A stretch of DNA of 32,392 nucleotides from Clostridium acidisoli DSM 12555 (lineage in GTDB: Bacteria > Bacillota > Clostridia > Clostridiales > Clostridiaceae): NCBI RefSeq assembly GCF_900176305.1, contig NZ_FWXH01000023.1:1-32392 (forward strand). Reading direction: 5' to 3'. Numbering within the stretch: the stretch's first letter is position 1; each line of letters begins with the position of its first letter. The notes beneath the pieces were generated by a model that saw nothing but the letters and a program-made list of their open reading frames with translations, was not told where the DNA came from and ran no database searches. Position numbers and translations under genes: made by a program. Positions 22,795-32,198 of the stretch are shown here, in pieces.

Positions 22795-24327
22795 GTGGTG
22801 ATTCCTATTAAAAATTTTATAAAAACCTTATTTTCGTTAACAAATTCAGAACATAAACAAAAAAATGAAGAGGATCATCAAGTTACCCCTGACAAACTTA
22901 TTTCAAATATTATAGAAGAAAATGAAAAACAATTAAAGAAGATATTTTATAATTGTTTTGATATAACTATACGTAAAATTAACCTCTTCGATTCAAGTGG
23001 TCCTAAATGCCTTTTAGTATATATAAACGAACTAGTAGATGAAAATCAGCTTCAAAGTAATGTTATCTCAAAACTTAATATGAGTCAAAATGTAATTTTG
23101 AAAAATTCTAATATAGAAAATACAATAAAATATTATCTAGGTGTACAAGATGATAATATTTTTAATGAATTTAATAGATGCATTAACAAAATTTTAGATG
23201 GAAATGTAGTTTTATTTCTTGATACCTTTAACAAGGCATTTTCTATAAGTTTAAAATCCCAGCTAGATAGAACTGTTTCCGAACCAGAAGCTGAGACAGT
23301 GCTTAGAGGCCCCAGAGATGGTTTTACAGAATCACTCTCAAAAAATTTAGCAATGCTGAGAGGCAGAGTTAAAAATATAAATCTAAAAACTGAGATGTAT
23401 ACAATTGGTAGTGAAACAAAAACAAATTTTGCTATTATGTATCTATCTGGAACCGTTGATGGAAAAGTTCTTAGCGAACTTAAAACTAGACTTAAAAAAA
23501 TTAATTTAACTGCTGTTGCTGATACAAACTACATTGTTGAATCAATTGAAGATGATACCTTTGATATTTTTCCACTTATTTTTAGGACAGAGAGACCAGA
23601 TGTTGCAACTATGAAGTTATTTGAAGGCAGAGTACTTATTATTATGGATAAGACACCTGTAGTGTTAAGTGTTCCATCTCTATTTGTAGAATATATTCAA
23701 TCACCAGAGGACTACTATATGAAGTATTTTTTTGCAACTTTAAACAGGTGGGTTAGATATTTATCCTTTATAATAACAGCTGTACTACCAGGACTTTATG
23801 TTGCCCTTGTAACTTTTCACCAAGAACTTATTCCAACTTCACTTTCAATAACCATTGTAAACGCTCGAACTGATATACCTCTACCAGCATTTTTTGAATG
23901 TTTAATGCTTCTAATTACCTATGAAATTCTTAGAGAAGCTGGTTCTAGAATGCCTAAGCAAATAGGGCAAACCTTAAGTATTGTTGGAACTTTAATTATT
24001 GGTGAAGCTGCTATACGTGCTGGAATTGTTAGTGCTCCAATGATAATAGTTGTAGCTTTTGCTGGAACAGCACTTTTTACAATACCATCTCCAGAAATAT
24101 ATACTGCATTGTCCATAATTAGACTGTGCTTTCTCATTTTAGGCTCTCTTTTTGGAATGCTTGGCATAGTATGTTGCATGCTTTTATTAGACATATATTT
24201 AGTTTCAAGACGTTCCTTTGGAATACCTTATATGTACCCTATATGTCCATTTAATTTTGCAAAAAACAGAGATACTTTACTAAGAACACCATTATGGCAA
24301 ATAGATAAAAAAATTAAGCCACTATAA
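22795..24327 (+). CDS. gerKA: Spore germinant receptor subunit A (GerA/GerKA family)
   Basis: A receptor A subunit of about 506-510 residues in the spore inner membrane. A soluble N-terminal part (to about 315) contains the family motif PEAETVLRGPRDGF (164-177). It is followed by about five membrane helices, with RMPKQIGQ (385-392) and PYMYP (479-483) near the end. Start problem: the frame opens with GTG GTG (22795, 22798), but these bases are themselves the ribosome site AAAGGTGG. No ATG, GTG or TTG follows for a long stretch, while an ATT at 22807 sits eight bases after the site and would give MKNFIKTLFS. It is first in an A-C-B operon; expression in the developing forespore is expected. 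The germinant is unknown. Confidence 0.93.
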   Translation: MVIPIKNFIKTLFSLTNSEHKQKNEEDHQVTPDKLISNIIEENEKQLKKIFYNCFDITIRKINLFDSSGPKCLLVYINELVDENQLQSNVISKLNMSQNVILKNSNIENTIKYYLGVQDDNIFNEFNRCINKILDGNVVLFLDTFNKAFSISLKSQLDRTVSEPEAETVLRGPRDGFTESLSKNLAMLRGRVKNINLKTEMYTIGSETKTNFAIMYLSGTVDGKVLSELKTRLKKINLTAVADTNYIVESIEDDTFDIFPLIFRTERPDVATMKLFEGRVLIIMDKTPVVLSVPSLFVEYIQSPEDYYMKYFFATLNRWVRYLSFIITAVLPGLYVALVTFHQELIPTSLSITIVNARTDIPLPAFFECLMLLITYEILREAGSRMPKQIGQTLSIVGTLIIGEAAIRAGIVSAPMIIVVAFAGTALFTIPSPEIYTALSIIRLCFLILGSLFGMLGIVCCMLLLDIYLVSRRSFGIPYMYPICPFNFAKNRDTLLRTPLWQIDKKIKPL

Positions 24328-24341
24328 TTAAGAGGTTCCCC

Positions 24342-25514
24342 ATGAAAAATTTTATTAAAACAACAAAGAAATGTATAATACTTTTTTTAATAATAACATT
24401 GTCATCAATAAGCTTAACTGGCTGTAGAGATAATTATGAAATTGAGCAGCTTGCAATAGTTCTTGGTTTAGGTTTTGATTTTTCTAAAAGTGGTATTACA
24501 ATAACTCTTCAAGTGTTAAAAAATCAAGATACTAATGACAATACAAGAGTTAATATATATACTGCTACTGCTTCTGATGCTGATACTGCAATTTACAAAA
24601 TAAGAAGTAGTGTTGGACGAAAGTTTATTTATTCACACATTAATTGCATTATAGTTAGCGAAAATGTTGCAGTCAAAAGCATTGCACCACTGCTTGACGT
24701 TACTATGAGGTTTAATGAAATTAGACCAAATGTTCCTCTTCTTGTAACAAAAGGTAAAGCTGCAGATATTTTATCAATGAAATCCAAGGATAATCCTATT
24801 TCTTCTTTTTCTATTATAAATGCATTAGAAGTTCAAAAAAATTTAGGTTTTACTGCTTTTTCTTCAAATTTAGATTTTGCTGAAAGTGTACAAAATGAGC
24901 CCTACATAACCTCTATTAGCGTCATTGATATTGATAGAAATTATTTTCGAAATTCTGATGCCAAAAGTAATAATGGTAGTATTTATACATTTCCAGGAAA
25001 TGCGGTTTTCAGAAAAGATAAGCTCGTAGGTTATATGTCTCCAACTGAAGTTAGAGGTCTTAGTTGGTCTCGCGGAGATGTTCAATGGGGGAATCTTCAA
25101 ATTAAAACGGCGGACAATAAAACTTTAAATTTTGATATTAAAAGAAGCAGTTCTAAAAGAACTGTAAGTTTTGAAAATGGAAAATTCAAATTTAAAATAC
25201 TTGTTAAAGGTGATACAACAATTAGAGATATGTCTGGAAATACTGATCCAAATAAAAATCCAAATTCTTTAAAACTTTTACGACAGCGGCAAAATGAGGC
25301 TATTAAAAATGAAATTGAACTTGCAATTACAGCTGCTCAAAAAAGTTTAAAAGCTGATATTTTTGATTTTGGATCCTTAGTCTACAGAACATATCCACAC
25401 CAATGGAAAAAATCAAAGGATAGTTGGGATAAAATATTTCCTAATGTAGATATTGAAGTAGTTGTGGACTCAACTATTATACAAACAGGAACAATTTCAA
25501 AATCACCGTTTTAA
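24342..25514 (+). CDS. gerKC: Spore germinant receptor subunit C (Ger(x)C lipoprotein)
   Basis: A 390-residue lipoprotein subunit of the receptor. The signal sequence is MKNFIKTTKKCIILFLIITL, with lipobox SLTGC and lipidated Cys28. The family follows at once with NYEIEQLAIVLGLGFDF, later RFNEIRPNVPLLVTKGKA and the C-terminal Ger(x)C domain ending in SWDKIFPNVDIEVVVDS. It starts 14 bases after subunit A with AGAGG, and a further 15 bases separate it from subunit B. It should be anchored on the outer face of the spore inner membrane. Confidence 0.93.
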   Translation: MKNFIKTTKKCIILFLIITLSSISLTGCRDNYEIEQLAIVLGLGFDFSKSGITITLQVLKNQDTNDNTRVNIYTATASDADTAIYKIRSSVGRKFIYSHINCIIVSENVAVKSIAPLLDVTMRFNEIRPNVPLLVTKGKAADILSMKSKDNPISSFSIINALEVQKNLGFTAFSSNLDFAESVQNEPYITSISVIDIDRNYFRNSDAKSNNGSIYTFPGNAVFRKDKLVGYMSPTEVRGLSWSRGDVQWGNLQIKTADNKTLNFDIKRSSSKRTVSFENGKFKFKILVKGDTTIRDMSGNTDPNKNPNSLKLLRQRQNEAIKNEIELAITAAQKSLKADIFDFGSLVYRTYPHQWKKSKDSWDKIFPNVDIEVVVDSTIIQTGTISKSPF

Positions 25515-25529
25515 TAGAGGAGAATTTAT

Positions 25530-26636
25530 ATGAGAGAAAAAATAACAGCTCATCAATTTTTATCAATTATGATATTGATTCCATTTGGAAGTGCCGTACT
25601 ATTTTTTTTAGTTCCTGATGAAAAACAAAATATTTGGATTGCTTTGCTATTATATTCAGCATTTGATTTGATATTGCAATTTATATATACTAATCTTTAT
25701 AAAAATTTTCCTGGAGACACTCCAGTTACATATATGCCTAAAATATATGGCAAGATATTGGGTTCCTGTATAAGTATGGCTTATATCTTATATTTTTTAT
25801 ATTTATCTGGCCGTGTGTTAAGAGATTTTTTAGAACTTATACAAAGTTTCACGCTTCCGAGAACACCTATTATTTTAACTGGTATATTATTGACAATAAC
25901 AATAACATACGGTGTCTATAAAGGTTTGGAGAACTTAGGAAGTTTATCTGAAATTTTCATTATAGTTATTTTGATATCCCTGGCTTTTTTATGGGTTTTA
26001 ACTTTTATAACAGGTGGTATTCTTAGAACTGAACATTTGCTTCCTATTTTAGAGGATGGTTTTTTGCCTGTTGCAAAAAATGGATGGTCACTTTTATCTT
26101 TTCCATATGGTGAGTTTATTATTACAACAATGTTTTATCCTTATGTGCTTCAGCAAAACAAAATAAGAAAAGCATGTTTTTTAGGTTGTATTTCTGAAGG
26201 CTTAATACTTGCCATCAATAACATTCTTTTTATTGTTACCTTAGGTGTTTTTTTTGCAAGTGTAAACAATTTTCCACTACTTGAATCCTTAAGACTTGTT
26301 CGTATTGGTGAATTTATAAGTAGACTTGATATATTATTTATTATATTGTTATTAGAATGTGGTTTTTTTAAGATAAGTCTCACACTTTATGCTAGTATTC
26401 TAGGTGCAGTTCAGCTGTTTAACATTAATAAACACTGGGGACTTATATGCATATTATTTGGAATACTAATGCTTACAACCTCCTTATCTATTGCTACAAA
26501 TTATCCTGAGCACATAAAGATTGGCTTAGATATTATAATCAATAAAATAAATTTACCTCTCCAAGTATATATACCAACTTTTACTTTTTTATTTTTAAAT
26601 TTTAAGAAACTTTTGCATCTTAAGAAAAACACTTAA
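25530..26636 (+). CDS. gerKB: Spore germinant receptor subunit B (GerB permease-like)
   Basis: A 368-residue membrane protein of the endospore germination permease family (APC fold), about ten helices. The start KITAHQFLSIMILIPFGSAV is typical of the family, as is the central SFPYGEFIITTMFYP. This subunit is generally thought to determine the germinant bound. GAGGAG precedes the ATG. It is last gene of the operon, and its final codons run into a terminator and overlap the opposing ClC stop by four bases. Confidence 0.93.
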   Translation: MREKITAHQFLSIMILIPFGSAVLFFLVPDEKQNIWIALLLYSAFDLILQFIYTNLYKNFPGDTPVTYMPKIYGKILGSCISMAYILYFLYLSGRVLRDFLELIQSFTLPRTPIILTGILLTITITYGVYKGLENLGSLSEIFIIVILISLAFLWVLTFITGGILRTEHLLPILEDGFLPVAKNGWSLLSFPYGEFIITTMFYPYVLQQNKIRKACFLGCISEGLILAINNILFIVTLGVFFASVNNFPLLESLRLVRIGEFISRLDILFIILLLECGFFKISLTLYASILGAVQLFNINKHWGLICILFGILMLTTSLSIATNYPEHIKIGLDIIINKINLPLQVYIPTFTFLFLNFKKLLHLKKNT

Positions 26637-26652
26637 GATGCTTTTCTTTTTT
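26615..26652 (+). terminator. Terminator of the germination operon
   Basis: GCATCTTAAG (26615-26624) pairs with CTTAAGATGC (26632-26641), followed by TTTTCTTTTTT. The left arm is inside the last codons of gerKB, and the right arm is inside the opposing ClC gene. Confidence 0.8.
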
Positions 26653-27937
26653 CAAGCATTCGTTCCAATAGTTCTTCATATACTGGCTTTGAATTTAAAA
26701 CATCTGAAACTACATAGGCTACTAAACATACAGCTGCCATGGGCATAAGTGCAAAAACTGAACCTGTCATCTCAACTATGAGTACAATTCCGGTAATAGG
26801 TGCTTTTACAATTGCCGCAAAATAACCAGCCATAGAAAATACAATTAAATTTGCTGCATATATATTACTAAATCCAAATAAACCATGAATTATATCAGCA
26901 TAAATAAGTCCTATTATGGCACCAATTGCAAGTAACGGCAAAAAAATTCCTCCTGGAACTGCTGAACCATAACTTATCATTGTAAAGATAAACTTAACAA
27001 TCAATACTACGATTAACAATTTAAATGAAATTGGAACGGCTAATAAATTATTAACTAAATCTTCTCCACCACCTAATACTTGTGGTAAAAAAATCCACAA
27101 TAAAGCTGCCATTAAAAACGGTATTATAGTCTTTATATATATAGGCATATTTTTAAGCTTACCGTATATATCCTGCGATTTATACAAACTTTTGTTAAAT
27201 ATTACACCCATTACTCCTAATATTATTCCTAGACCTATGAGATAAACATAATACTTTAATGGTAACGCCTTCATATTTTCTACATTAAACATTGGTTTTA
27301 ATCCAAAAAAATATTTTGACACTAAAGCTGCTGTAATAGATGCTGCAAATGCTGAAACCATAATTTTTGAAGAAATTTTTTTATGAACCTCCTCTAATGC
27401 AAAAATTCCTCCAGCTATTGGGGCATTAAACGCTGCTGAAAGACCTGCGCTTGCACCACTAGTTATAAGATATTTTTCCTCTGTTTTTAATCTCTTTAAT
27501 ATCTTGCTAAATCCCTGTCCTAAAGCTGAACCCATTTGTACTGATGGCCCTTCTCTTCCAAGTGATAATCCTGCTGCTAAGCAAATTATTCCACCTATAA
27601 ACTTCCAAACTATAAGCCTCCACCAACTTATTTCCATTTTGTCAGTTAGAGCACCTTCCATTTGTGGTATTCCACTGCCTGAAATTATAGGTTGTTTTTT
27701 TACAATAAAGCCAACTACAAAACCAGCTAAAACAAAACCCATAATCCATAATGGAATAAAAAATTTATTGCTGCTTATATTACTGTATATATGTGCCGTT
27801 ATAGAAAAAGATTTTTCTATCATAAGTCTATACAATACTATAATTATTCCAGAAAATAGTCCTACAATGATGCTCTCTATTAATATTTTCATTTCAAAGC
27901 TACGTAAATTTAATAAAATTTTATTATTTCTCTTCAA
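26633..27937 (-). CDS. ClC-family chloride/proton antiporter
   Basis: About 434 residues, with around 18 membrane helices or half-helices. Selectivity and gating motifs are GSGIPQ, GREGPSVQMG (the Glu is the external gate) and APIAGGIFALEEVHK; the double Glu in the last one matches the proton-transfer glutamates of antiporters such as E. coli ClcA. No C-terminal CBS or TrkA domain is present. Start: the frame opens at GTG 27949 touching the ribosome site, while TTG 27937 lies nine bases after GGGGGTG and is preferred. A later ATG (27892) has no ribosome site. Likely roles are anion homeostasis or acid resistance. Confidence 0.9.
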   Translation of the reverse strand: MKRNNKILLNLRSFEMKILIESIIVGLFSGIIIVLYRLMIEKSFSITAHIYSNISSNKFFIPLWIMGFVLAGFVVGFIVKKQPIISGSGIPQMEGALTDKMEISWWRLIVWKFIGGIICLAAGLSLGREGPSVQMGSALGQGFSKILKRLKTEEKYLITSGASAGLSAAFNAPIAGGIFALEEVHKKISSKIMVSAFAASITAALVSKYFFGLKPMFNVENMKALPLKYYVYLIGLGIILGVMGVIFNKSLYKSQDIYGKLKNMPIYIKTIIPFLMAALLWIFLPQVLGGGEDLVNNLLAVPISFKLLIVVLIVKFIFTMISYGSAVPGGIFLPLLAIGAIIGLIYADIIHGLFGFSNIYAANLIVFSMAGYFAAIVKAPITGIVLIVEMTGSVFALMPMAAVCLVAYVVSDVLNSKPVYEELLERMLEKRKAS

Positions 27938-28082
27938 AAGTACTAGCACCCCCTTAAGCTTTTCTTTTTTTAGTATAACAACTTATATGGCTAGTTTCAA
28001 ATTTTCTTCTAAGCAGCTTCATTGTAATTATGGTATTATTATGGTATTGAATGAAAAATATTTATTATTGAAAGGATAAAAT

Positions 28083-29969
28083 ATGAATCTTTTAAGCATT
28101 GAAAACATATCAAAAAGTTATAGTGATAAAATACTATTTAAAGATATAAATCTTGGTATTAGCGAAGGTGACAAAATAGGTCTTATTGGTGTCAATGGCA
28201 CTGGAAAATCTACTTTATTGAAAATAATCGCAGGTTTTGAAACCTCAGATACTGGAAAAATAATAAAAGGAAACTCTATACGTATAGAATACCTACCCCA
28301 AAATCCAAATTTTGAATCAGCTGCCTCTGTTTTAGAACAAGTTTTCAGAGGAGATTCACCTTCTATGAAGTTATTAGGACAATATGAAGAAGCCCTTACG
28401 AGTCCTAACACAAGCAGTGAAAGATTAATGACTTTGTCTCACGATATGGATTCCTTAAATCTTTGGGATCTTGAAAGTGATGCAAAATCTATTCTTACAA
28501 AACTTGGCATTAGTAATTTTAATGCTAAAATAGGTACTCTTTCTGGTGGTCAAAAAAAGAGAGTTGCACTTGTTTCGGCACTTATTAATAAGTCAGACTT
28601 ATTAATTTTAGATGAGCCCACAAATCATCTGGATAATGAATCTATAGATTGGCTTGAACAGTATCTTAATAAAAGAAAAGGTGCTTTATTAATGATCACC
28701 CACGATAGATATTTTCTTGATAGAGTTACCAATGGAATTTTAGAACTTGATAATGCTTCTCTTTACAGCTATACTGGCAATTACAGTACCTTTTTAGAAA
28801 AAAAATTAGAAAGAGAAGATCTTTTAAAAAGTAGTGAAGAAAAAAAACAAAATCTTTTTAGAAAGGAACTTGCCTGGATAAAAAGAGGTGCTAAAGCAAG
28901 AAGCACTAAACAAAAAGCAAGAATAGACAGATTTGATCAGTTAAAAGAAAGTGCAAACAATATCTCAAAAGAAAATGTTGAAATTTCTGTTTCTTCTAGC
29001 CGTCTTGGAAAAAAAGTATTGGAGATTGAACATATAAGTAAAAGTTTTGGCTGCAAAAAACTAATAGATGATTTTAGTTATATTGTCACTAGAAATGATA
29101 GAATTGGAATTGTTGGTCCAAACGGTAGTGGAAAATCTACTCTTATGAATATAATCAGCAATAGACTTTCGCCAGATAGCGGTACTGTCGAAACAGGTGA
29201 AACTGTAAAGATTGGTGTTTTTTCTCAAGAAGTTTATGATATGAATGAAAGTTTAAGAGTTATAGAATATATTAAAGAAGGTGCTGAAATCCTTACTACT
29301 GCAAATGGTGATAAAATCAGTGCCTCACAAATGCTTGAAAAGTTTTTATTTTCAAAGGATATGCAGTGGACACCTATTTCAAAACTTTCTGGTGGTGAAA
29401 AAAGAAGATTATTTTTACTTAGGATTCTTATGGAAGCTCCTAATGTTCTTCTTTTAGATGAGCCTACTAATGATTTAGACATAGAAACTCTAACTATCCT
29501 AGAAGACTATATAGAAAATTTCAATGGAAGTGTAATAACTGTATCCCATGATAGATACTTTCTTGATAAAACCTGTGAAAAGATATTTTTCTTTGAAGGC
29601 AATGGTACAATATCTAAACATACTGGTAACTATTCTGAAGTAAGTGCGGAACTTATCAACAAGGAGCAAATTCTTGTCCACAAAACTGTGGATAAAAACA
29701 AAATAACTGTTCCTAAAAATAAAGAAAAAGGTTTAAAGTTTTCTTATAAAGAACAACGGGAATATGAAATGATAGATTCTGTTATTTCTGAATTAGAGTC
29801 AAAAAAAGAAGATATTCAAGAAAAAATAAATAACTCCTCCACCGATTATTCTCTACTTCAAAAATACATTGGAGAAAAAGAACAGATAGAAAAAGATTTA
29901 GATATCCAAATGGAACGCTGGGTATATTTGAATGAACTAGCGGAAAAAATTGAAAATTCCAAGAATTAA
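28083..29969 (+). CDS. yfmR: ABC-F ATPase, YfmR/Uup type
   Basis: A 628-residue soluble twin-ATPase of the ABC-F class, which acts on ribosomes and has no membrane domain. Site 1: GVNGTGKST, LSGGQKKR, LLILDEPTNHLD. Site 2: GPNGSGKST, LSGGEKRR, VLLLDEPTNDLD. Both are followed by HDRYFLD. The linker carries RRELAWxxRGAKARSTKQKARIDRF-like sequence (about 265-290), the mark of the Uup/YfmR branch. A Lys/Glu-rich coiled coil occupies about 560-628. YfmR is reported to relieve ribosome stalling. Full-length catalytic residues argue against an antibiotic-specific short form. GAAAGGA precedes the ATG. It is monocistronic and convergent with the AEC gene. Confidence 0.93.
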   Translation: MNLLSIENISKSYSDKILFKDINLGISEGDKIGLIGVNGTGKSTLLKIIAGFETSDTGKIIKGNSIRIEYLPQNPNFESAASVLEQVFRGDSPSMKLLGQYEEALTSPNTSSERLMTLSHDMDSLNLWDLESDAKSILTKLGISNFNAKIGTLSGGQKKRVALVSALINKSDLLILDEPTNHLDNESIDWLEQYLNKRKGALLMITHDRYFLDRVTNGILELDNASLYSYTGNYSTFLEKKLEREDLLKSSEEKKQNLFRKELAWIKRGAKARSTKQKARIDRFDQLKESANNISKENVEISVSSSRLGKKVLEIEHISKSFGCKKLIDDFSYIVTRNDRIGIVGPNGSGKSTLMNIISNRLSPDSGTVETGETVKIGVFSQEVYDMNESLRVIEYIKEGAEILTTANGDKISASQMLEKFLFSKDMQWTPISKLSGGEKRRLFLLRILMEAPNVLLLDEPTNDLDIETLTILEDYIENFNGSVITVSHDRYFLDKTCEKIFFFEGNGTISKHTGNYSEVSAELINKEQILVHKTVDKNKITVPKNKEKGLKFSYKEQREYEMIDSVISELESKKEDIQEKINNSSTDYSLLQKYIGEKEQIEKDLDIQMERWVYLNELAEKIENSKN

Positions 29970-30877
29970 GTAGTAATTATTACAATAAACCATACTAATA
30001 TAAAGCTAATTAGTATGGTTATATTTGCTAATGCCCCTACTAATTTTTCATCGTAATCAAATTCTATAGAGAAAGGTATAATTGCAGAAGCCACTGGTAA
30101 AATAAACCCAATTAACAAGGTGAACCTTGACATTTTATCAAATGGAGAAAAGATAAAAAATAAAATACCAACTACAAATCCTATAGCATATCTTAGTGCT
30201 AACACTAAACCTATATTTTTAAAATAACTTTTGTTAAAAGAAAAGCTTAGATAAATACCCAAAAGCAATAATGACATTGGCATGTTTGCTTTAGATATTA
30301 TGCTAGATATATTTACAATTAACCCAGGAATGTGCAAACCTAAAACGTTTATAATAACTACTGCTATATATGTAATAAGTGGTACGGATTTAAATAACTT
30401 CTTGAGTATGTCTTTTACTTCAAATTTGGAGGATTCACCTGAGAAGTATGTTGCAATTATGTAACACAACACAAATATTATAACTGAATTTCCTACATCA
30501 AACATACCAAAGTATTTTACTCCCTCCTTTCCCCAAATAGCCTGGACCAACGGATACGCAAAAAGTCCTATATTAAATGCTGGTAAAAGCATAACTAGTA
30601 CACCTTTTGTTTTTCTTTTCTTTTTTCTAAACACGTACAAACCTATAATTGATATAATAATTCCATATATTATAGCTATTAAAGTCAATTTGAGAAGTGA
30701 AATTTCTATTTTAAGTGTACTAAATGTGTTTATAATTAAACATGGAAGCGTTACATTTAGAACTATCCTTGCAATTCCCTCTCCATCTTCTTGTTTAACT
30801 ATATTTATTCTTTTGCATACGTACCCCAGTATAATAATAAGCATTGAAACTAAAAATTGATTATTAATATTACTCAT
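29966..30877 (-). CDS. AEC-family (auxin efflux carrier-like) permease
   Basis: A 303-residue membrane protein of the AEC family with about ten helices. Conserved stretches: NVTLPCLIINTF near residue 45, the broken-helix region PAFNIGLFAYPLV near 105, and PVASAIIPFSIEFDYD near the end. Bacterial members move small organic acids such as malate or malonate, or other anions. GAGGAG precedes the ATG. It lies 16 bases after the ROK gene on the same strand, so that regulator probably controls it. The stop overlaps the opposing ABC-F stop. Confidence 0.88.
   Translation of the reverse strand: MSNINNQFLVSMLIIILGYVCKRINIVKQEDGEGIARIVLNVTLPCLIINTFSTLKIEISLLKLTLIAIIYGIIISIIGLYVFRKKKRKTKGVLVMLLPAFNIGLFAYPLVQAIWGKEGVKYFGMFDVGNSVIIFVLCYIIATYFSGESSKFEVKDILKKLFKSVPLITYIAVVIINVLGLHIPGLIVNISSIISKANMPMSLLLLGIYLSFSFNKSYFKNIGLVLALRYAIGFVVGILFFIFSPFDKMSRFTLLIGFILPVASAIIPFSIEFDYDEKLVGALANITILISFILVWFIVIITT
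29988..30020. terminator. Hairpin at the convergent ABC-F/AEC ends
   Basis: AACCATACTAAT (29988-29999) pairs with ATTAGTATGGTT (30009-30020) across nine bases, inside the last codons of the AEC gene and just after the ABC-F stop. There is no strong T run on either side. Confidence 0.55.
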
Positions 30878-30893
30878 ACAAAACTCCTCAAAT

Positions 30894-32099
30894 CTATTTA
30901 AGATAATAATCCAATATCCTACTCCCTGCCCCTACTACAATTGCATCATCTTCTAAACTTCCACTACTGAAAATAATTCTAGATTCAGTAATATTTTTTA
31001 TTTTATCCATAGCTTTGTTTACAGCCATTTCATAAAATATATCACATTTTTTTATGATTGGTCCTCCAATTATTATAAGTTCTGGATTTAATATATTCAC
31101 TAAATTTGTAACACCAACCGCTAAGTAACTCGTAGCCTTATCAATAACCTCAATGGCTATCTTGTCACCACTTTTAGCCGCTTTTGAAAAGCTATCAATA
31201 TTTATTTCAGATAAATCATATTGTATTTCTTCTGCAAAACTTGAGTATGAGCCCTCTTGTATTTCCTCTTTAAATTTGTCAATGATTGCTTTTATAGAAA
31301 CATATGCTTCCAAACATCCTTTTTGGCCACAAGAACAATTTTTACCGTTTATATCTATAACTGTATGTCCAAAAGCTCCTTCATTTGAATTAGGGCTATT
31401 TAATATTTCTCCCTTTGAAAGCATACCTAATCTTACACCTACTCCTAAAATAATATATGCTATATTGTTAACGTTTTTCCCAACACCTTTTTTATGTTCA
31501 CCAAGTACTGCAGCACTAGCACCATTTTCTAGCATTGTTATAAGCCCCGTTTTTTTTTCTATAATTTTTTTTATTGATACGTTTTTCCAACCTAACGCTG
31601 GAAAATTTAATGGATTAAGCATTTTACCTTCTTCCATATCAATTGGGCCAACTGCACCTATTCCTACTCCTATTATCTTTTCTTTATGAAATTCCTTGGA
31701 AAAATCATCAATAATATTACATATTTTTTCAAGTGTATCTTGTGGAACACTTTCTGAAAACATTCCAAAGCTACTGGATTTTAAAATATTTAATTCAATA
31801 TCCATAAGTGCAACCTTTGTATACGTTCTCGAAATATCTATACCTATTATATATCCTGCTGAAGAGTTAACTCTATAAAGCCCAGGTTTTCTCCCTCCGC
31901 TAGACTCACCTATATCACAAATATATATAAGTTCATCTCTTATAAGTATTTCCATAGCTCTAGTTAGTGTTGAAAGTGTAAGTCCCGAAAGTTCTATTAG
32001 TTTTGTTTTTGATATTGGACCATACTCATGTATATAATTGTATAATCTTTTACTATTTGCACTTGCCCTGTTTTTGGGCTTTTTCATGTCTTTAAACAT
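30894..32099 (-). CDS. ROK-family transcriptional regulator (NagC/XylR type)
   Basis: A 401-residue regulator. The N-terminal winged helix is about 15-75 (GPISKTKLIELSGLTLSTLTRAMEILI), followed by a ROK sugar-kinase-like domain from about 82 (YIIGIDISRTYTKVALMD). The zinc site GHTVIDINGKNCSCGQKGC is complete (CxCGxxGC with a nearby His). The catalytic Asp of ROK kinases, normally in an END-A motif, is Gly here (LENGASAAVLGE), so sugar phosphorylation is unlikely and it should act only as a sensor-repressor. It is cotranscribed with the AEC permease. AAAGGTG lies before the ATG. The effector is unknown. Confidence 0.92.
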   Translation of the reverse strand: MFKDMKKPKNRASANSKRLYNYIHEYGPISKTKLIELSGLTLSTLTRAMEILIRDELIYICDIGESSGGRKPGLYRVNSSAGYIIGIDISRTYTKVALMDIELNILKSSSFGMFSESVPQDTLEKICNIIDDFSKEFHKEKIIGVGIGAVGPIDMEEGKMLNPLNFPALGWKNVSIKKIIEKKTGLITMLENGASAAVLGEHKKGVGKNVNNIAYIILGVGVRLGMLSKGEILNSPNSNEGAFGHTVIDINGKNCSCGQKGCLEAYVSIKAIIDKFKEEIQEGSYSSFAEEIQYDLSEINIDSFSKAAKSGDKIAIEVIDKATSYLAVGVTNLVNILNPELIIIGGPIIKKCDIFYEMAVNKAMDKIKNITESRIIFSSGSLEDDAIVVGAGSRILDYYLK

Positions 32100-32141
32100 T
32101 TCATCACCTTTAATAAAATATAAATTTATTTACTTTTATTT

Positions 32142-32150
32142 ATTATATCA
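32142..32150 (-). promoter_or_regulatory. Extended -10 of the ROK-AEC operon
   Basis: Minus strand TGaTATAAT (32150-32142), 43 bases before the ROK start. The -35 is weak, as is common with extended -10 promoters. Confidence 0.5.
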
Positions 32151-32198
32151 TAGGTTTAATATTTTTAAATTCGTAATATGAAGAAATTGCGAATCAAT

